Shown: in pieces, positions 16,922 to 26,166 of the stretch | How positions within the stretch are numbered: the stretch's first letter is position 1 | Layout of the letters: every line of letters starts with the position of its first letter | The notes under the pieces: model-generated | The model's database searches: none | What the model was told of the DNA's origin: nothing | What the model saw: only the letters and a program-made list of their open reading frames with translations | Made by a program: the position numbers and the translations under genes | Assembly: GCA_965116765.1 (NCBI GenBank) | Contig: OZ220718.1 | Location: 2,232,001-2,296,000, forward strand | DNA: 64,000 nt | Source of the DNA: JAJEEA01 sp965116765 | Lineage (GTDB): Bacteria > Acidobacteriota > Vicinamibacteria > Vicinamibacterales > UBA8438 | Reading direction: 5' to 3'

Positions 16922-17563
16922 TCAGCGCAGGCGCAGGACGAGCCCCGAGTGCTCCATCCCGGGATCGACGGTGACGGTCACGATGTCGGACAGCCGCCCG
17001 CCGCGCTGGGCCTGGAGCGAGATCGGGGTGCTCGGCACCAGACCGCCTATCGTGAAGACCCCGTCCGACCGTGTCACCGTACGGCCCCGGGTCAGCGCCG
17101 AGAAGGCCCCGGCCCCCGGCAACGCCCTGCTGTAGCCGACGTGGACGCGCGCGTCGGGGGCCGCGCACCCGTTGTCATCGAGGACGACGCCGCTCATGGT
17201 CGCCTCCGGCAGCAGCTCGATCCGCACGTCGCGGGGCTCACCGGCTTCGATCGTCAGCTCGCCGAAGTACGGCGCGAACCCGTCCGCGCGGGCGAGGACG
17301 ACAGCGGGCCCCGGGGGCACATCACCGAACTGGAACATCCCGTCGAGCGTCCTCGCCGTTTCCACGAGGCCGTCGGGGTGGCCGGCGATCAGAGTCACGA
17401 GCCCCTCCGCGGGCTGGCCGGTCGCCGAGCCCGTCATCGTGCCCGCGACCCGCGCCGAGACCGCGTCCGGGTGCTGGGCCGCGGCCGGTTGGGAGCTCAG
17501 TGCGGCGACCACCAGAACGGCAGCGAAGGCGCTCCCGCGGTCGACCCGATGGCGCTGTTCCAT
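16922..17563 (-). CDS. Secreted protein with carboxypeptidase-regulatory/CNA-B-like domains
   Basis: About 213 residues with a Sec signal (GSAFAAVLVVAALSSQPAAAQ). Two beta-sandwich units follow: VSARVAGTMTGSATGQPAEG with FQFGDVPPGPAVVLARADGF, and ATMSGVVLDDNGCAAPDARV with FTIGGLVPSTPISLQA. This is the carboxypeptidase regulatory-like fold, usually an adhesion or scaffold module. ATG 17563 has a perfect GAGGAGG upstream. It is divergent from the FAD oxidoreductase gene. Confidence 0.75.
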   Translation of the reverse strand: MEQRHRVDRGSAFAAVLVVAALSSQPAAAQHPDAVSARVAGTMTGSATGQPAEGLVTLIAGHPDGLVETARTLDGMFQFGDVPPGPAVVLARADGFAPYFGELTIEAGEPRDVRIELLPEATMSGVVLDDNGCAAPDARVHVGYSRALPGAGAFSALTRGRTVTRSDGVFTIGGLVPSTPISLQAQRGGRLSDIVTVTVDPGMEHSGLVLRLR

Positions 17564-17917
17564 CGTTCGTCCTCCTCTATATGTGAAGACGGCAGAACGG
17601 TCGTCTCGGTTGCCGAGGGCGTCGGTACGGCCGTCCGGCAGGACAGATTGCTCCTGGCTCTGGCGCCCCGAGCCGAATCTCCCGCCCCCGCGCTTCGCCG
17701 GCAAGTCACGAACCTGGATGAGCGACGCAGCGCAGGGCGCCGGCCAGGTCCGACCGGACGCCCGGCACCCTGGCGCTATGTGGCGCCCGTGGTCGGGACG
17801 TACTCGGATCCCCGGCATGCCTGCACGCACGACCTCTCCTCCCCGGGCCACAGTCCCGACCTGCACCCATGGAGTTGCCCGTCATGGACGGACGATCCAA
17901 GATCGGCGTCGGCGAAG
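17564..17917. other. Divergent intergenic region
   Basis: 354 bases between two divergent genes. It should contain both promoters, but I see no strong -35/-10 pair and no repeat. The reading frame of the plus-strand gene stays open across it without a plausible protein. Confidence 0.3.
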
Positions 17918-19132
17918 ATGCCCGCCAAGAAACGACTGAACCCGGAGGCGAAGGTGGACCGAAGAACGCTACTGAAGATGGGTGGCCTGGGCCTCGTGGG
18001 CGCGGGCCTGGTCAGCTGCTCGGCACGGTCGGCCCCGGCCCCGCGGGGCCCGGCGCCCCCGCCGCAACGACCGCCCCTGCGGCTGGCGCGCGTGCGCGCC
18101 GGGTGGGACCGGATCATCCGCACCACCGTCGGGCTGCGCCCGCACCGCCCCTCCGGCTTCCTGCTGCGCGCCGACCGGCTCGACGACACCACCGTGATCC
18201 ACAACTACGGCCACGGCGGCTCGGGCATGTCGCTCTCGTGGGGCACGGGCCAGATGGCGGCCGAGATGGCCCTCGCCCACGACAGCCGCCGGGCCGCGGT
18301 CGTCGGTTGCGGGGCGGTGGGCCTCACCGCCGCGCGCCAGCTCCAGCGACGCGGGTTCGCGGTGACCATCTACGCCATGTCGGTGCCCCCGAACACCACC
18401 TCGAACATGTCGCTCGCGGGCTTCACCCCCACGTCCGGGCTGATCGACCGCGACCTCAGGACCCCCGCGTGGGACGCCCAGCTCCGCGAAGCGGCCGAGA
18501 TCTCCTACCGCGAGCTGCAGCAGCTGGCGGGGCGGGGGTTCGGCGTCTCCTGGATCGACCGCTACGGCCTCCGCGACACGCCCCCGCGCGCCGAACGGAA
18601 CGACGCCGACGACGAAGAGCCGCTGCTTCCCGCCCACCTGCAGACCGGCCAGGTCACGCTGGGTCCGGGCGAGCACCCTTTCGCCACCCGCTACGCGGTT
18701 CGAAGCAACCGCCTGCGCATCGAGCCGGCCATCTACCTCGACGCGCTGGTCCACGACTTCGTGGCCTTCGGGGGGCGCATCGAGATCCGCAAGTTCACCG
18801 AGCCCCGCGAGCTGGCCGCGTTGAGCGAGCCGCTGGTCGTCAACTGCACCGGGCTGGGCGCGCGCGACCTCTTCGGCGACCACGAGATGTTGCCCCTGAA
18901 AGGGCAGCTCACCGTGCTCGTCCCCCAGGCGGACGTCGACTGGGGCATCGGGGGCAGCCCGCCCGACGGGGCGCCTCCCGGCGTCCTCGGCGTCCACATG
19001 CAGCCGCGCAACGACGGCATCGCCCTGGGGGGCACCTCGGAGCGGGGCGTGTGGTCGCGGGAGCCCAACCAGGAGGCGCTGCGGCTCATCGTGAGCGCGC
19101 ACATGGCGGTCTACTCGGCCATGCGCGTCTGA
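17918..19132 (+). CDS. Exported FAD-dependent oxidoreductase, D-amino-acid oxidase type
   Basis: About 404 residues. A twin-arginine lipoprotein signal (VDRRTLLKMGGLGLVGAGLVSC) ends in a likely lipobox cysteine. The dinucleotide motif is AAVVGCGAVGLTAARQLQRRG, and VNCTGLGARDLFG matches the second FAD segment of D-amino-acid oxidase-type enzymes. HNYGHGGSGMSLSWG near residue 90 resembles the C-terminal FAD-contacting motif of that family, so the order may be circularly shifted. The GTG at 17954, with GGAGG five bases upstream, is an equally good start with a shorter n-region. Substrate unknown. Confidence 0.75.
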   Translation: MPAKKRLNPEAKVDRRTLLKMGGLGLVGAGLVSCSARSAPAPRGPAPPPQRPPLRLARVRAGWDRIIRTTVGLRPHRPSGFLLRADRLDDTTVIHNYGHGGSGMSLSWGTGQMAAEMALAHDSRRAAVVGCGAVGLTAARQLQRRGFAVTIYAMSVPPNTTSNMSLAGFTPTSGLIDRDLRTPAWDAQLREAAEISYRELQQLAGRGFGVSWIDRYGLRDTPPRAERNDADDEEPLLPAHLQTGQVTLGPGEHPFATRYAVRSNRLRIEPAIYLDALVHDFVAFGGRIEIRKFTEPRELAALSEPLVVNCTGLGARDLFGDHEMLPLKGQLTVLVPQADVDWGIGGSPPDGAPPGVLGVHMQPRNDGIALGGTSERGVWSREPNQEALRLIVSAHMAVYSAMRV

Positions 19133-19236
19133 GCTGTCGGCGCGCACCCGTGTTGGTCGCTATCCGTGGGGTGAGCTGGGACCGGCCTGCGACGGAAGAT
19201 GATCGACCGACTGGGCACCCGCAAGGAGGACCTCTG

Positions 19237-19533
19237 ATGCGCTACAGTTACCCTTGTCGCATCGAGCGCGACGGTGACGGCTGGGTGGCCTCCTTCCCGG
19301 ACGTCCCGGAAGCGCTCACCGGCGGCAGTGACTACGAACAGACCGTCGAGCTTGCGGCCGATGCGCTGGCCACCGCTCTGGGTCGCAGCTACCTGGAGCG
19401 CGGACGACCGCTCCCGCCGCCTGGTACGCGAAGATCCGGTGAGGTCCTGGTCCCCGTGCCCACCATGGTTGCCGACGAGTTGGCGCCGTCCTCCATGATG
19501 CATCGGAATCAGAGCTCCCGGATCAAGCTCTGA
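19237..19533 (+). CDS. HicB-like antitoxin, C-terminally shortened
   Basis: 98 residues. The HicB partial RNase H fold is clear: YPCRIERDGDGWVASFPDVP, then ALTGGSDYEQTVELAADALA and YLERGRPLPPPG. Family members usually continue past VPVPTMVA into a DNA-binding helix bundle of 30-40 residues; here the reading frame changes character after VADEL and stops. There is no adjacent hicA, whose product is the mRNA-cleaving toxin. Strong AAGGAGGA before the ATG. Most likely an orphan or decaying antitoxin. Confidence 0.75.
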   Translation: MRYSYPCRIERDGDGWVASFPDVPEALTGGSDYEQTVELAADALATALGRSYLERGRPLPPPGTRRSGEVLVPVPTMVADELAPSSMMHRNQSSRIKL

Positions 19534-19749
19534 TCACGTCTTTCCGCCGGACCCGGTGTCGTGCACGAAACCTGCGCCCTCCCGACATGCGACGCGCATG
19601 CGCTCGCGGACGTGGACGGGGCGCACACCGATCTGCGGCAAGTAGTGGTTCAGGCCCTTGGCCTCGAAGACCTCGTCGATGCGCGCGGGCTCGACCGTGA
19701 ACTTCCTCTCCGCCCCGTTCCTGGTTCTCGTCTCCACGAGGCCGACCAT
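19534..19749 (-). CDS. Small hypothetical protein downstream of the RecB-like nuclease gene
   Basis: 71 residues beginning MVGLVETRTRNGAERKFTVE, with EVFEAKGLNHYLPQIGVRPV in the middle. No family recognised. It begins about 20 bases after the stop of the nuclease gene on the same strand and overlaps the end of no other gene. The composition is balanced and protein-like, but there is no strong ribosome site. Confidence 0.35.
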   Translation of the reverse strand: MVGLVETRTRNGAERKFTVEPARIDEVFEAKGLNHYLPQIGVRPVHVRERMRVACREGAGFVHDTGSGGKT

Positions 19750-19769
19750 TACGATGGATCCCCAGGCGC

Positions 19770-20912
19770 CTACAGGGACTGGAGAATGGCAATGGCTCGC
19801 GTCAATCGCTCCTTCATCGGGCCGAGATGTTGGGCCACGACCGCCGGGTCAACCGCCCAGCCTCTGGCTCCGCCGGTCTTGTCGTTGCCGACTTCCTCTG
19901 CAAAGCCGTCACGAGACATCAGCCGATACAGCTCGTCGAACTCGACTTGGGCTTCTTCCGGCAGTTCGACCCAGTTGACTTGCCCCACCGTGAATCCCTT
20001 GAGGTTGTTCCAGTACGAGTTCATGGTCGGGAAAAGCCAGGCCACGGTGAGCGGAGGGTCGCGAAGCGTGGACTGGACGCTGATCGTCAAGCCGCTATCC
20101 TTGCGGTTGACAACCGCGCCCCGTTCCTCGGCCGCGGCAATCAATTGCTTCGCCGCGCGAACAGAGGCTTGGTCAGGCAGTCGCTCGCAGAACTGCTCCA
20201 TTGTCAACCGCTTGCGTCCGCCCGAGCGCGACGGAGCCGCCGCGATGGTGCGACCGATGACCTGCGGCACCAGAGTACGCAGGCCTGCGCCCCGGAACTG
20301 CTTGATTTCGACCGCCAGCACCTCGATGCGGGGCATCTGCTCGTTCAGGAACTCCACCACCTGCGCCAACTCGTCGGGAATCCGGTCGGCCACGAAGAGG
20401 AGCCGGACGCGTTTGGCAGCCAGGTTTGTCGCAAGGCGCTCCCAGAACCCCTCCACAACGGACTCTGGATCCACGTCGGCGTCCGACTGCAGGAATACGC
20501 GCAGCACTTCATCGGCATCGTCGCCGCGACCGGCCTCGTACTGCCGGCGTATCGCAGCTACTCCCATCGTTTTCGTGGCGTGGGCGGCGTAGTCCAGCAT
20601 CTGACCCACCACGGATCGCCGTATTTCACTGTTGGAACTGCGCTTGACCTCCACAAGGGTCGGTACGGCGTCCTGGTCAATCATGAGGTGGTCCACTGAC
20701 CACCGATTCCCGGCGTCGGGAACATCAGCGATACCCTTCTCCCGGGTGACCAGCAGCCACCGCCGAGGGTCCGCTGGACGAATCTGCTCCCCGTCCAGCA
20801 ACTCCGGATGGTCCGCAACCAGCGCCTGCAGGACATCCTCTGTGTCGAACGGCTCCTCCGTGAGGGGCTCAAGACTTCCTGCGTCCTTCATGACGTAGAT
20901 TCGTTCCGCCAT
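19770..20912 (-). CDS. PD-(D/E)XK nuclease family protein (RecB-like motif)
   Basis: 380 residues. The nuclease core is visible: Asp74 in RWSVDHLMIDQD, then Glu88 and Lys90 in PTLVEVKRSSNSE, then QMLDY at 104-108, which is the QxxxY motif of RecB-type nucleases. An upstream DHPELL fits the family's leading acidic helix. The C-terminal 200 residues are unfamiliar, alternating basic helices with a WLFPTMNSYWNNLKGF segment. AGGAG lies ten bases before the ATG. It sits downstream, on the same strand, of the TerB-like operon, which suggests a shared conflict role; the target is unknown. Confidence 0.75.
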   Translation of the reverse strand: MAERIYVMKDAGSLEPLTEEPFDTEDVLQALVADHPELLDGEQIRPADPRRWLLVTREKGIADVPDAGNRWSVDHLMIDQDAVPTLVEVKRSSNSEIRRSVVGQMLDYAAHATKTMGVAAIRRQYEAGRGDDADEVLRVFLQSDADVDPESVVEGFWERLATNLAAKRVRLLFVADRIPDELAQVVEFLNEQMPRIEVLAVEIKQFRGAGLRTLVPQVIGRTIAAAPSRSGGRKRLTMEQFCERLPDQASVRAAKQLIAAAEERGAVVNRKDSGLTISVQSTLRDPPLTVAWLFPTMNSYWNNLKGFTVGQVNWVELPEEAQVEFDELYRLMSRDGFAEEVGNDKTGGARGWAVDPAVVAQHLGPMKERLTRAIAILQSL

Positions 20913-21174
20913 AGTCGTAGTGCTCCTGCATTCGCCATACCGTTCCGGCTCGCAACACTGCCGACCGGGAATCGCGCCCGAAGGTCATCCGGGCCACACG
21001 GAACGCTCCGGAATCCCGAGGAGGCGGATCTCGCCGAATGCCTCGAGGGCGTCAGCTTGTCGTTGCGCGCCTCGTCCTTGAACCGGCGGCGACGTCCTGG
21101 AGCTCCCTGGCTCACTCTGCGCTGGTTCACGGACGCTGCTCCGTCAAGCAGGGGCTTTCATGCGGATCCAGCGA

Positions 21175-21558
21175 TCACCGGCTGATCAACGCATCGAGAC
21201 GATCGAGCAGCTCTTCGTAGTCACGCACCCAGCGGGAGGTCGCCTCGACCGTCTCGTGCGGGAGCTGCAGGCGGTCCGCGAGATCATCGAGATACCGCTC
21301 TTCCTTGGCGCTCATCTCGTCGACCGCCGCCAAGGTCACCGCATCGCGAAAGACCAGAACTCGCGTGGCCCACGGCAAGGTAGACAGGTCGCGAGGCACC
21401 GCGGGAAGGTCGTCGAGGTCCACCCCGAAATGGGCGGCGTGGTGCTCGAGGAGCTCCCGCTCGGCCGGATGAAGCCCGTCGGCGTGCGCGGTCTCCGACA
21501 GGGTCGCAACGTAGAGGGCCGGCGAGAGGCCGTCGAGCGGATTGCGCAGGGGGTCCAT
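21175..21558 (-). CDS. TerB-like protein
   Basis: 127 residues, all helical. The acidic TerB-type pattern is seen: ALYVATLSETAHADGLHPAE, then LVFRDAVTLAAVDEMSAKEE and LQLPHETVEATSRWVRDYEE. TerB domains bind divalent metals through conserved acidic residues and occur in tellurite-resistance and membrane-linked conflict systems. It begins two bases after the stop of the upstream membrane protein gene, so the two are translated together. A TerB-like region also forms the C-terminus of the protein at 45323-46153. Confidence 0.65.
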   Translation of the reverse strand: MDPLRNPLDGLSPALYVATLSETAHADGLHPAERELLEHHAAHFGVDLDDLPAVPRDLSTLPWATRVLVFRDAVTLAAVDEMSAKEERYLDDLADRLQLPHETVEATSRWVRDYEELLDRLDALISR

Positions 21559-21560
21559 GC

Positions 21561-23018
21561 TCACTCCCGCATGAAGTCGTCGAGATCGCCGGTAGTGCGG
21601 AGAATCAGCGCATGGGGTACGCCGAGAGCCTCCGCCAACCCGACGCTCGCGCTCAAGAGCTCGACGTTCACGTCGGGGTCGAAGGCGATCGCAGCCAGAC
21701 GCTCGAGGTTGCCGAACCGGGCGTCCAACCGTTGCATGACGGCACTGAACTCCTCGTCCAGCCGCCCGAGGGCATACTCCTCGTACTCGGCGAGCCGTGC
21801 GATCAAGGCAGACTCGGATTGTCCCAGACCGTGCTCGAGGGCCGAGGCGACAAGCCTTGCGGCCAAGCCGCCGAGCAGCGCCCCGAGCAGCGGAAGAGGA
21901 ATCATCGTCTGGCCGGCCGCGGCGGCCAACCCCATCAGTGCCGCATCCATCGCGACGACGTGCGACATCTCCACGAACTGGTCGCCGTCTATCGTCCGGG
22001 CGCGATAGTGCCCCAGAAGCGCGCCGACGCCCATCAAGGCGCTGACGAACGAACCAGCGAACGGCGCCGTCAACGCAGTCGCGTTCGTCAGGACGTAGAG
22101 CGTTCCGCTGGCAACTGCTCCGCCAGCCGCGCCCTGTACCGCCACGACCCCCACGTCCTGCCAATCCTGGGTCGAGAACTCTCCCCGGAAAGCACTCCGG
22201 CCGTCTCGCTGCTTGATCCAGATTGCCTGCGCCAAGCCGATTCCGCCGCTGGCCGCGGCACCGATCCCCGCGGCCCTGACGAACCCGGCTGACGATGGGC
22301 CATGCGCGTCTCGCGCCACCTGCTTCCGTTGCTCGTTCGCCTGACCGAGCCCGTCCTCACGGTCGCGAAGCGTGTCGTGGATGCGTCCCCGTTGCACCTC
22401 GGGGTAGGTGCCGTTCCCAGGCTCGATCAGGTCGTCCACGGTTCGGCCCGTCGTCCGCTCCAGATCATCGATTCGGCGCTGAATTCCCCTGGCTCTGCCG
22501 TCGGACACACCCTCGATCCCATCCGTCCTGCGCAACTGCTCCAACTGCTGGTGCTGATCGCGGGGAATATGGTAGCGTCCGACCCCGTCCGAGAAGTCCG
22601 GGTACTTTTCCGCGTGGGAAGCTACGCCGCGCAGCGTATTCCGAAGGCCGTTGTAGTACTTGGACTGTATGTCAACGCCGTCCACCCGATAGTCCACCGG
22701 CCCGGTACGTGGCACGCCCTCGAACGTCGCAGTCGGAGCGCGGCCGTGGAGCACGTCCCAGGCGCGGGTGACGCCTACGTGGACCTGCTCGGCGATCTCG
22801 CCGTGCTTGGTGCCCTCCCTTCCGAGGATGTTTCTCGACGATCCCACGAAGTCGCGGACAACCTCCAGCTCGCCCATGGCGTCCAGAAAGGCGAGATCCT
22901 GCTCACTCAACACGTCCGCGAGTCCGCGCGCTCGATTCGCCTTCTCCAGATTGGCCCAGACCGCGGCAACCTGCGCGGCGACCTGGACCCCGCTCCGAAC
23001 CAAGGGCGGCCGCTTCAC
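21561..23018 (-). CDS. Nuclease-like protein with glycine-rich membrane segments
   Basis: 485 residues, family not recognised. Residues about 60-160 hold a nuclease-like strip: GPVDYRVDGVDIQSKYYNG, where Asp109, Gln118 and Lys120 fit the D-x(n)-Q-x-K variant of the PD-(D/E)XK active site; YHIPRDQHQQLEQL follows. Residues about 240-390 contain at least three glycine/alanine-rich hydrophobic segments (FVRAAGIGAAASGGIGLAQA, VVAVQGAAGGAVASGTLYVL, MGLAAAAGQTM). The C-terminus is a coiled coil. The GTG start overlaps the stop of the upstream gene (GTGA), and a TerB-like gene follows after two bases. The nuclease reading is inference from one motif. Confidence 0.6.
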   Translation of the reverse strand: MKRPPLVRSGVQVAAQVAAVWANLEKANRARGLADVLSEQDLAFLDAMGELEVVRDFVGSSRNILGREGTKHGEIAEQVHVGVTRAWDVLHGRAPTATFEGVPRTGPVDYRVDGVDIQSKYYNGLRNTLRGVASHAEKYPDFSDGVGRYHIPRDQHQQLEQLRRTDGIEGVSDGRARGIQRRIDDLERTTGRTVDDLIEPGNGTYPEVQRGRIHDTLRDREDGLGQANEQRKQVARDAHGPSSAGFVRAAGIGAAASGGIGLAQAIWIKQRDGRSAFRGEFSTQDWQDVGVVAVQGAAGGAVASGTLYVLTNATALTAPFAGSFVSALMGVGALLGHYRARTIDGDQFVEMSHVVAMDAALMGLAAAAGQTMIPLPLLGALLGGLAARLVASALEHGLGQSESALIARLAEYEEYALGRLDEEFSAVMQRLDARFGNLERLAAIAFDPDVNVELLSASVGLAEALGVPHALILRTTGDLDDFMRE

Positions 23019-23959
23019 AGTGCGACCTCCTTGCGAAGCAGTTCGCCGAGGGACCGAACGTGATTGACGAGGGCGGTGAGACGCTCCTTCTGGCCGCCAT
23101 CGAACCGTTCGTAGTCGTTCGGGGCGTTGACTCGGAGCCAGCCCAGGACAGCGAGCGTGCCGTCGGTGTGTGTCCTGGTACTCGCCGCGAGTCCCTCGAT
23201 CTCACGGCTGGCCGTCCGCAGGGAACGGATCTCCCCTTCGACCCTGACACGCTCTTGAACGGCCCGCTGGGCCAGCTCGCGGTTGCGGTAGTGGAGATAG
23301 ATGCCCGAGCCCGCCAGCGCGAGGCCGCCGATGGTCCAGCCCACCGGTCCGGCCAGGGCCAGGAGCGCGTTTCCGGCCGCCATGCCGCCACCGCCGGCCG
23401 CGAGGGCCCCGCCGCCCAGCCAAGCCAGGGCGGCGTTGGTGGCGGCGGCGCCGGACAGGGCGGAGATGGCCGTCCCCGTCGACGCCGTGCCGAAGGTCGT
23501 CGCCACGGCCATGGCCACCGACGGACCGAAAGCGGCCAGCCCGACCCCGGCGGTGGCGCCGGCCAAGCCGGTGCCGCTCCCCATCGCCGCGGACTTCGCG
23601 GCTTCCGCCTCGATCCGATGTGCGGCGTCCTCGAACCGATCGACTTCGACGCGATACTCGCGCACCGAACTGTCGAACTCCCGGGGCGAATTCGCCAGTC
23701 GGTTCACGTACGCCGCGATCGGTTCGACGACGTCGACGACGGCCCGTTGCCGCTGTTCGAACAGACGTACGCTCGCCTGTTCGACGTCCTTGCGAACAGC
23801 CTCGTGCTTGGCGAGTGATGCCCGGAGCTTCTCGACAGCCTCGCGCCGCGCGGAAGCACTGAACGCCGATGCTCCCAGCTGCCCGGCCGCCTCGGCGGAC
23901 GAGACGACCGCATCGGCGACCGCTCCTCCCAACCTCCCCAGCGTCCCGGGGGTCTCCAT
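23015..23959 (-). CDS. Coiled-coil, glycine-zipper membrane protein (apolipoprotein L-like architecture)
   Basis: 314 residues. Residues 30-125 are a long charged coiled coil (ARREAVEKLRASLAKHEAVR). Residues about 128-225 form glycine-zipper hydrophobic hairpins (GLAGATAGVGLAAFGPSVAM, LGGGALAAGGGGMAAGNALL, PVGWTIGGLALAGSGIYLHY). A second coiled coil follows. This coil-hairpin-coil plan resembles pore-forming apolipoprotein L-like modules described in bacterial conflict systems; I infer membrane insertion, not a proven pore. The ATG at 23959 begins 23 bases after the quinoprotein stop, and its own stop overlaps the start of the next gene. Confidence 0.6.
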   Translation of the reverse strand: METPGTLGRLGGAVADAVVSSAEAAGQLGASAFSASARREAVEKLRASLAKHEAVRKDVEQASVRLFEQRQRAVVDVVEPIAAYVNRLANSPREFDSSVREYRVEVDRFEDAAHRIEAEAAKSAAMGSGTGLAGATAGVGLAAFGPSVAMAVATTFGTASTGTAISALSGAAATNAALAWLGGGALAAGGGGMAAGNALLALAGPVGWTIGGLALAGSGIYLHYRNRELAQRAVQERVRVEGEIRSLRTASREIEGLAASTRTHTDGTLAVLGWLRVNAPNDYERFDGGQKERLTALVNHVRSLGELLRKEVAL

Positions 23960-23982
23960 CGATGCGCCGGACTCCCGCTTCG

Positions 23983-26154
23983 TCACGGCAGCGCGTAGGC
24001 CACCAGCGAGCCCGGAAACCCCGTCTGGATGCTGCCGATCTGCACGACGATGTACTGCCTCCCCTCGTGCAGGTAGGTCATCATGCCGTACTGCCCGGGC
24101 GCGGGGAGCTCGACGCTGCCGAGGATCTCGCCCGTGTACTTGTCCCGCCCGTGCAGCAGCAGCGGCGCGTCGGGCACGATCTGGCGCGTCCCCTCGCTGA
24201 GCGAGCGGGTCTGCACGAGGAGGTCGCCGGCCACCATCTGGATCGAGAAGCCGGCGCCGCCCACGTTCGGGATGTCCACGCCCGCGAGGCGCGGGTTCTC
24301 GCGGATGACCTGCGCGGTCTCGCCGACCGGCAGCGACCACGCCTTGTCGCCGGTGTTCATCTGGTAGGCGGTGAGCTGGTTGTCCATCGGCTTGTAGAGC
24401 CGCAGGCCGTCGATGCGGGGCAGGCCCGAGACGGAGACGAACGGCTCCTGCTCGGGGGTGGGCCGGCGGAAGCCGCCGGGCAGCCACGCGGCGACGGTGG
24501 TGCCGGTGGTGGGGGTCGAGTTGGGGGTGGCGCCGCCGGGGCCGGGGCGCGCGTACTCGGGGTTGTCCTCGTCGACGCCGCCGGTGGGCCGCATGAACGA
24601 CGGGGCGTTGCAGCTCCGGCGGTGTGAGTTGAACATCATGCCGGTGCTCGGGTCGGCGACGGGCGGGTGGGGGATGACGTTGCCGCCGCCGAGGCAGCCG
24701 ACGTTGTTGTAGAAGTCGTTGGCGTGGTTCTCGGGCAGCGCCGGCACGTAGAGGCCGCCGACCCGGTAGTGCTCGAGGATGGCCAGGGCCTCCTGCCGCA
24801 GCTCCGGCGTGTAGTCGATGACGAACTCCTCGGTGAGGCCGGTCAGGATGATGGGGTCGACGGGCTCGGGCCGCGTCGGGTACGGCTGCCGGGGCGACGT
24901 GTAGTTGCCGGGCACCTCGGTCTGGATGACGTCCCGGTCCTCGATGGGCCAGATGGGCTCGCCGGTCTCCCGGTTGAAGGCGAAGACGAGACCCTGCTTG
25001 GTGTTCTGGATGAGGGCCGGAATCTCCTCGCCGTCGACCGTCAGGTCCATCAGCATCGGCGGCGTCGGCAGGTCGTAGTTCCACTGGTCGCTGCGGTGGA
25101 TCTGGAAGTGCCAGCGCCGCTTGCCGGTCTCGACGTCGAGCGCCAGGACGCTGCCCCCGAACAGGTTGTCGCCGGGCCGGTGGCCGGCGTAGCTCTGCAC
25201 GGTGGAGGCGTTGGTCACGAGGTAGACGAGCCCCAGCTCGGGGTCGGCCGAAGCCGGCGCCCATGTCGACATGTCGCCCGACCACTGCCACGCGTCGTTG
25301 TGCCAGGTCTCGTGCCCGAACTCGCCGGGCCGCGGGATGACGTGGAACTTCCAGAGCACCTCGCCGGTGGCGGCGTCGACGCCCATGATGTCGCCGGGGA
25401 CGTTCTCGATGCGGGTCTGCCCGTAGCTCGGCTGGTGGCCGACGAGCACCACGACCACCCCGTTGACGACGATGGGCGGGGCCGAGGCGGTGACCATGCC
25501 GAGCTCGCGGGGAATGCCGTAGCCGGGGTCGTAGCTGGCCGCGCGGTCGAGCCAGCGGCCCCAGTCCTCGACGAGGGGCGGGATGAGGTCGAGCCCGCCC
25601 GACTGCGGGAAGCCGTCGAGGGGAATGGCACTCCCCCAGCTCTCGAGCGGACGGCCGGTCTCGGCGTCGAGCGCCCACAGGAAGAAGGCGGGGCTGGTGA
25701 CGAAGATCACCCCGCGGCCGTTCACCTCGGCGTAGGCCACGCCCTTGCCATAGGCCTGCCGGGGCGAGCGCAGGTGCCGGACGGTCTCGGGCTCGCGGAA
25801 CGACCACAGCGTCTCGCCGGTGGCCGGATCGATGGCCACCACCTGCCGCCGCGGCGACGCCACGGTGTAGACGACGCCGTCGACGTAGATCGGGGTGGCC
25901 CGGTTGAAGTAGTCGAGGTTGGGGCCGTAGTTGTCGCCCCGCCAGATCCAGGCCACCTCGAGGTCCGCGAAGTTGTCGCCGTCGATCTGATCGAGGGCCG
26001 ACGACCGGGTGTGCCCGGCGTCGCCGCCGAGGTAGCGCCATTCGCCGTTCTCGGTCCCGGTCAGGCGCTGCGCCGACGCGGCGGCAGCCAGCAGCAGAAC
26101 GGCGGCGCCGGCGGCGACACCGGAGCGCACGCGCGACGTGAAGCGTTCAGGCAT
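23983..26154 (-). CDS. Periplasmic PQQ-dependent dehydrogenase
   Basis: About 723 residues: Sec signal (VRSGVAAGAAVLLLAAAASA), then an eight-bladed quinoprotein propeller with repeated blade ends such as VVAIDPATGETLWSF and WRYLGGDAGHTRSSALDQI at the first blade. It is closely similar to the protein at 54428-56461; the two share GEWRYIGGDAAHTR-type openings. There is no fused cytochrome. The ATG at 26166 would add four residues. Such enzymes oxidise alcohols or sugars with PQQ in the periplasm; the specific substrate is unknown. It is followed on the same strand by the membrane/TerB operon after 23 bases, so read-through is possible. Confidence 0.85.
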   Translation of the reverse strand: MPERFTSRVRSGVAAGAAVLLLAAAASAQRLTGTENGEWRYLGGDAGHTRSSALDQIDGDNFADLEVAWIWRGDNYGPNLDYFNRATPIYVDGVVYTVASPRRQVVAIDPATGETLWSFREPETVRHLRSPRQAYGKGVAYAEVNGRGVIFVTSPAFFLWALDAETGRPLESWGSAIPLDGFPQSGGLDLIPPLVEDWGRWLDRAASYDPGYGIPRELGMVTASAPPIVVNGVVVVLVGHQPSYGQTRIENVPGDIMGVDAATGEVLWKFHVIPRPGEFGHETWHNDAWQWSGDMSTWAPASADPELGLVYLVTNASTVQSYAGHRPGDNLFGGSVLALDVETGKRRWHFQIHRSDQWNYDLPTPPMLMDLTVDGEEIPALIQNTKQGLVFAFNRETGEPIWPIEDRDVIQTEVPGNYTSPRQPYPTRPEPVDPIILTGLTEEFVIDYTPELRQEALAILEHYRVGGLYVPALPENHANDFYNNVGCLGGGNVIPHPPVADPSTGMMFNSHRRSCNAPSFMRPTGGVDEDNPEYARPGPGGATPNSTPTTGTTVAAWLPGGFRRPTPEQEPFVSVSGLPRIDGLRLYKPMDNQLTAYQMNTGDKAWSLPVGETAQVIRENPRLAGVDIPNVGGAGFSIQMVAGDLLVQTRSLSEGTRQIVPDAPLLLHGRDKYTGEILGSVELPAPGQYGMMTYLHEGRQYIVVQIGSIQTGFPGSLVAYALP

Positions 26155-26166
26155 GATGGGTTCCAT

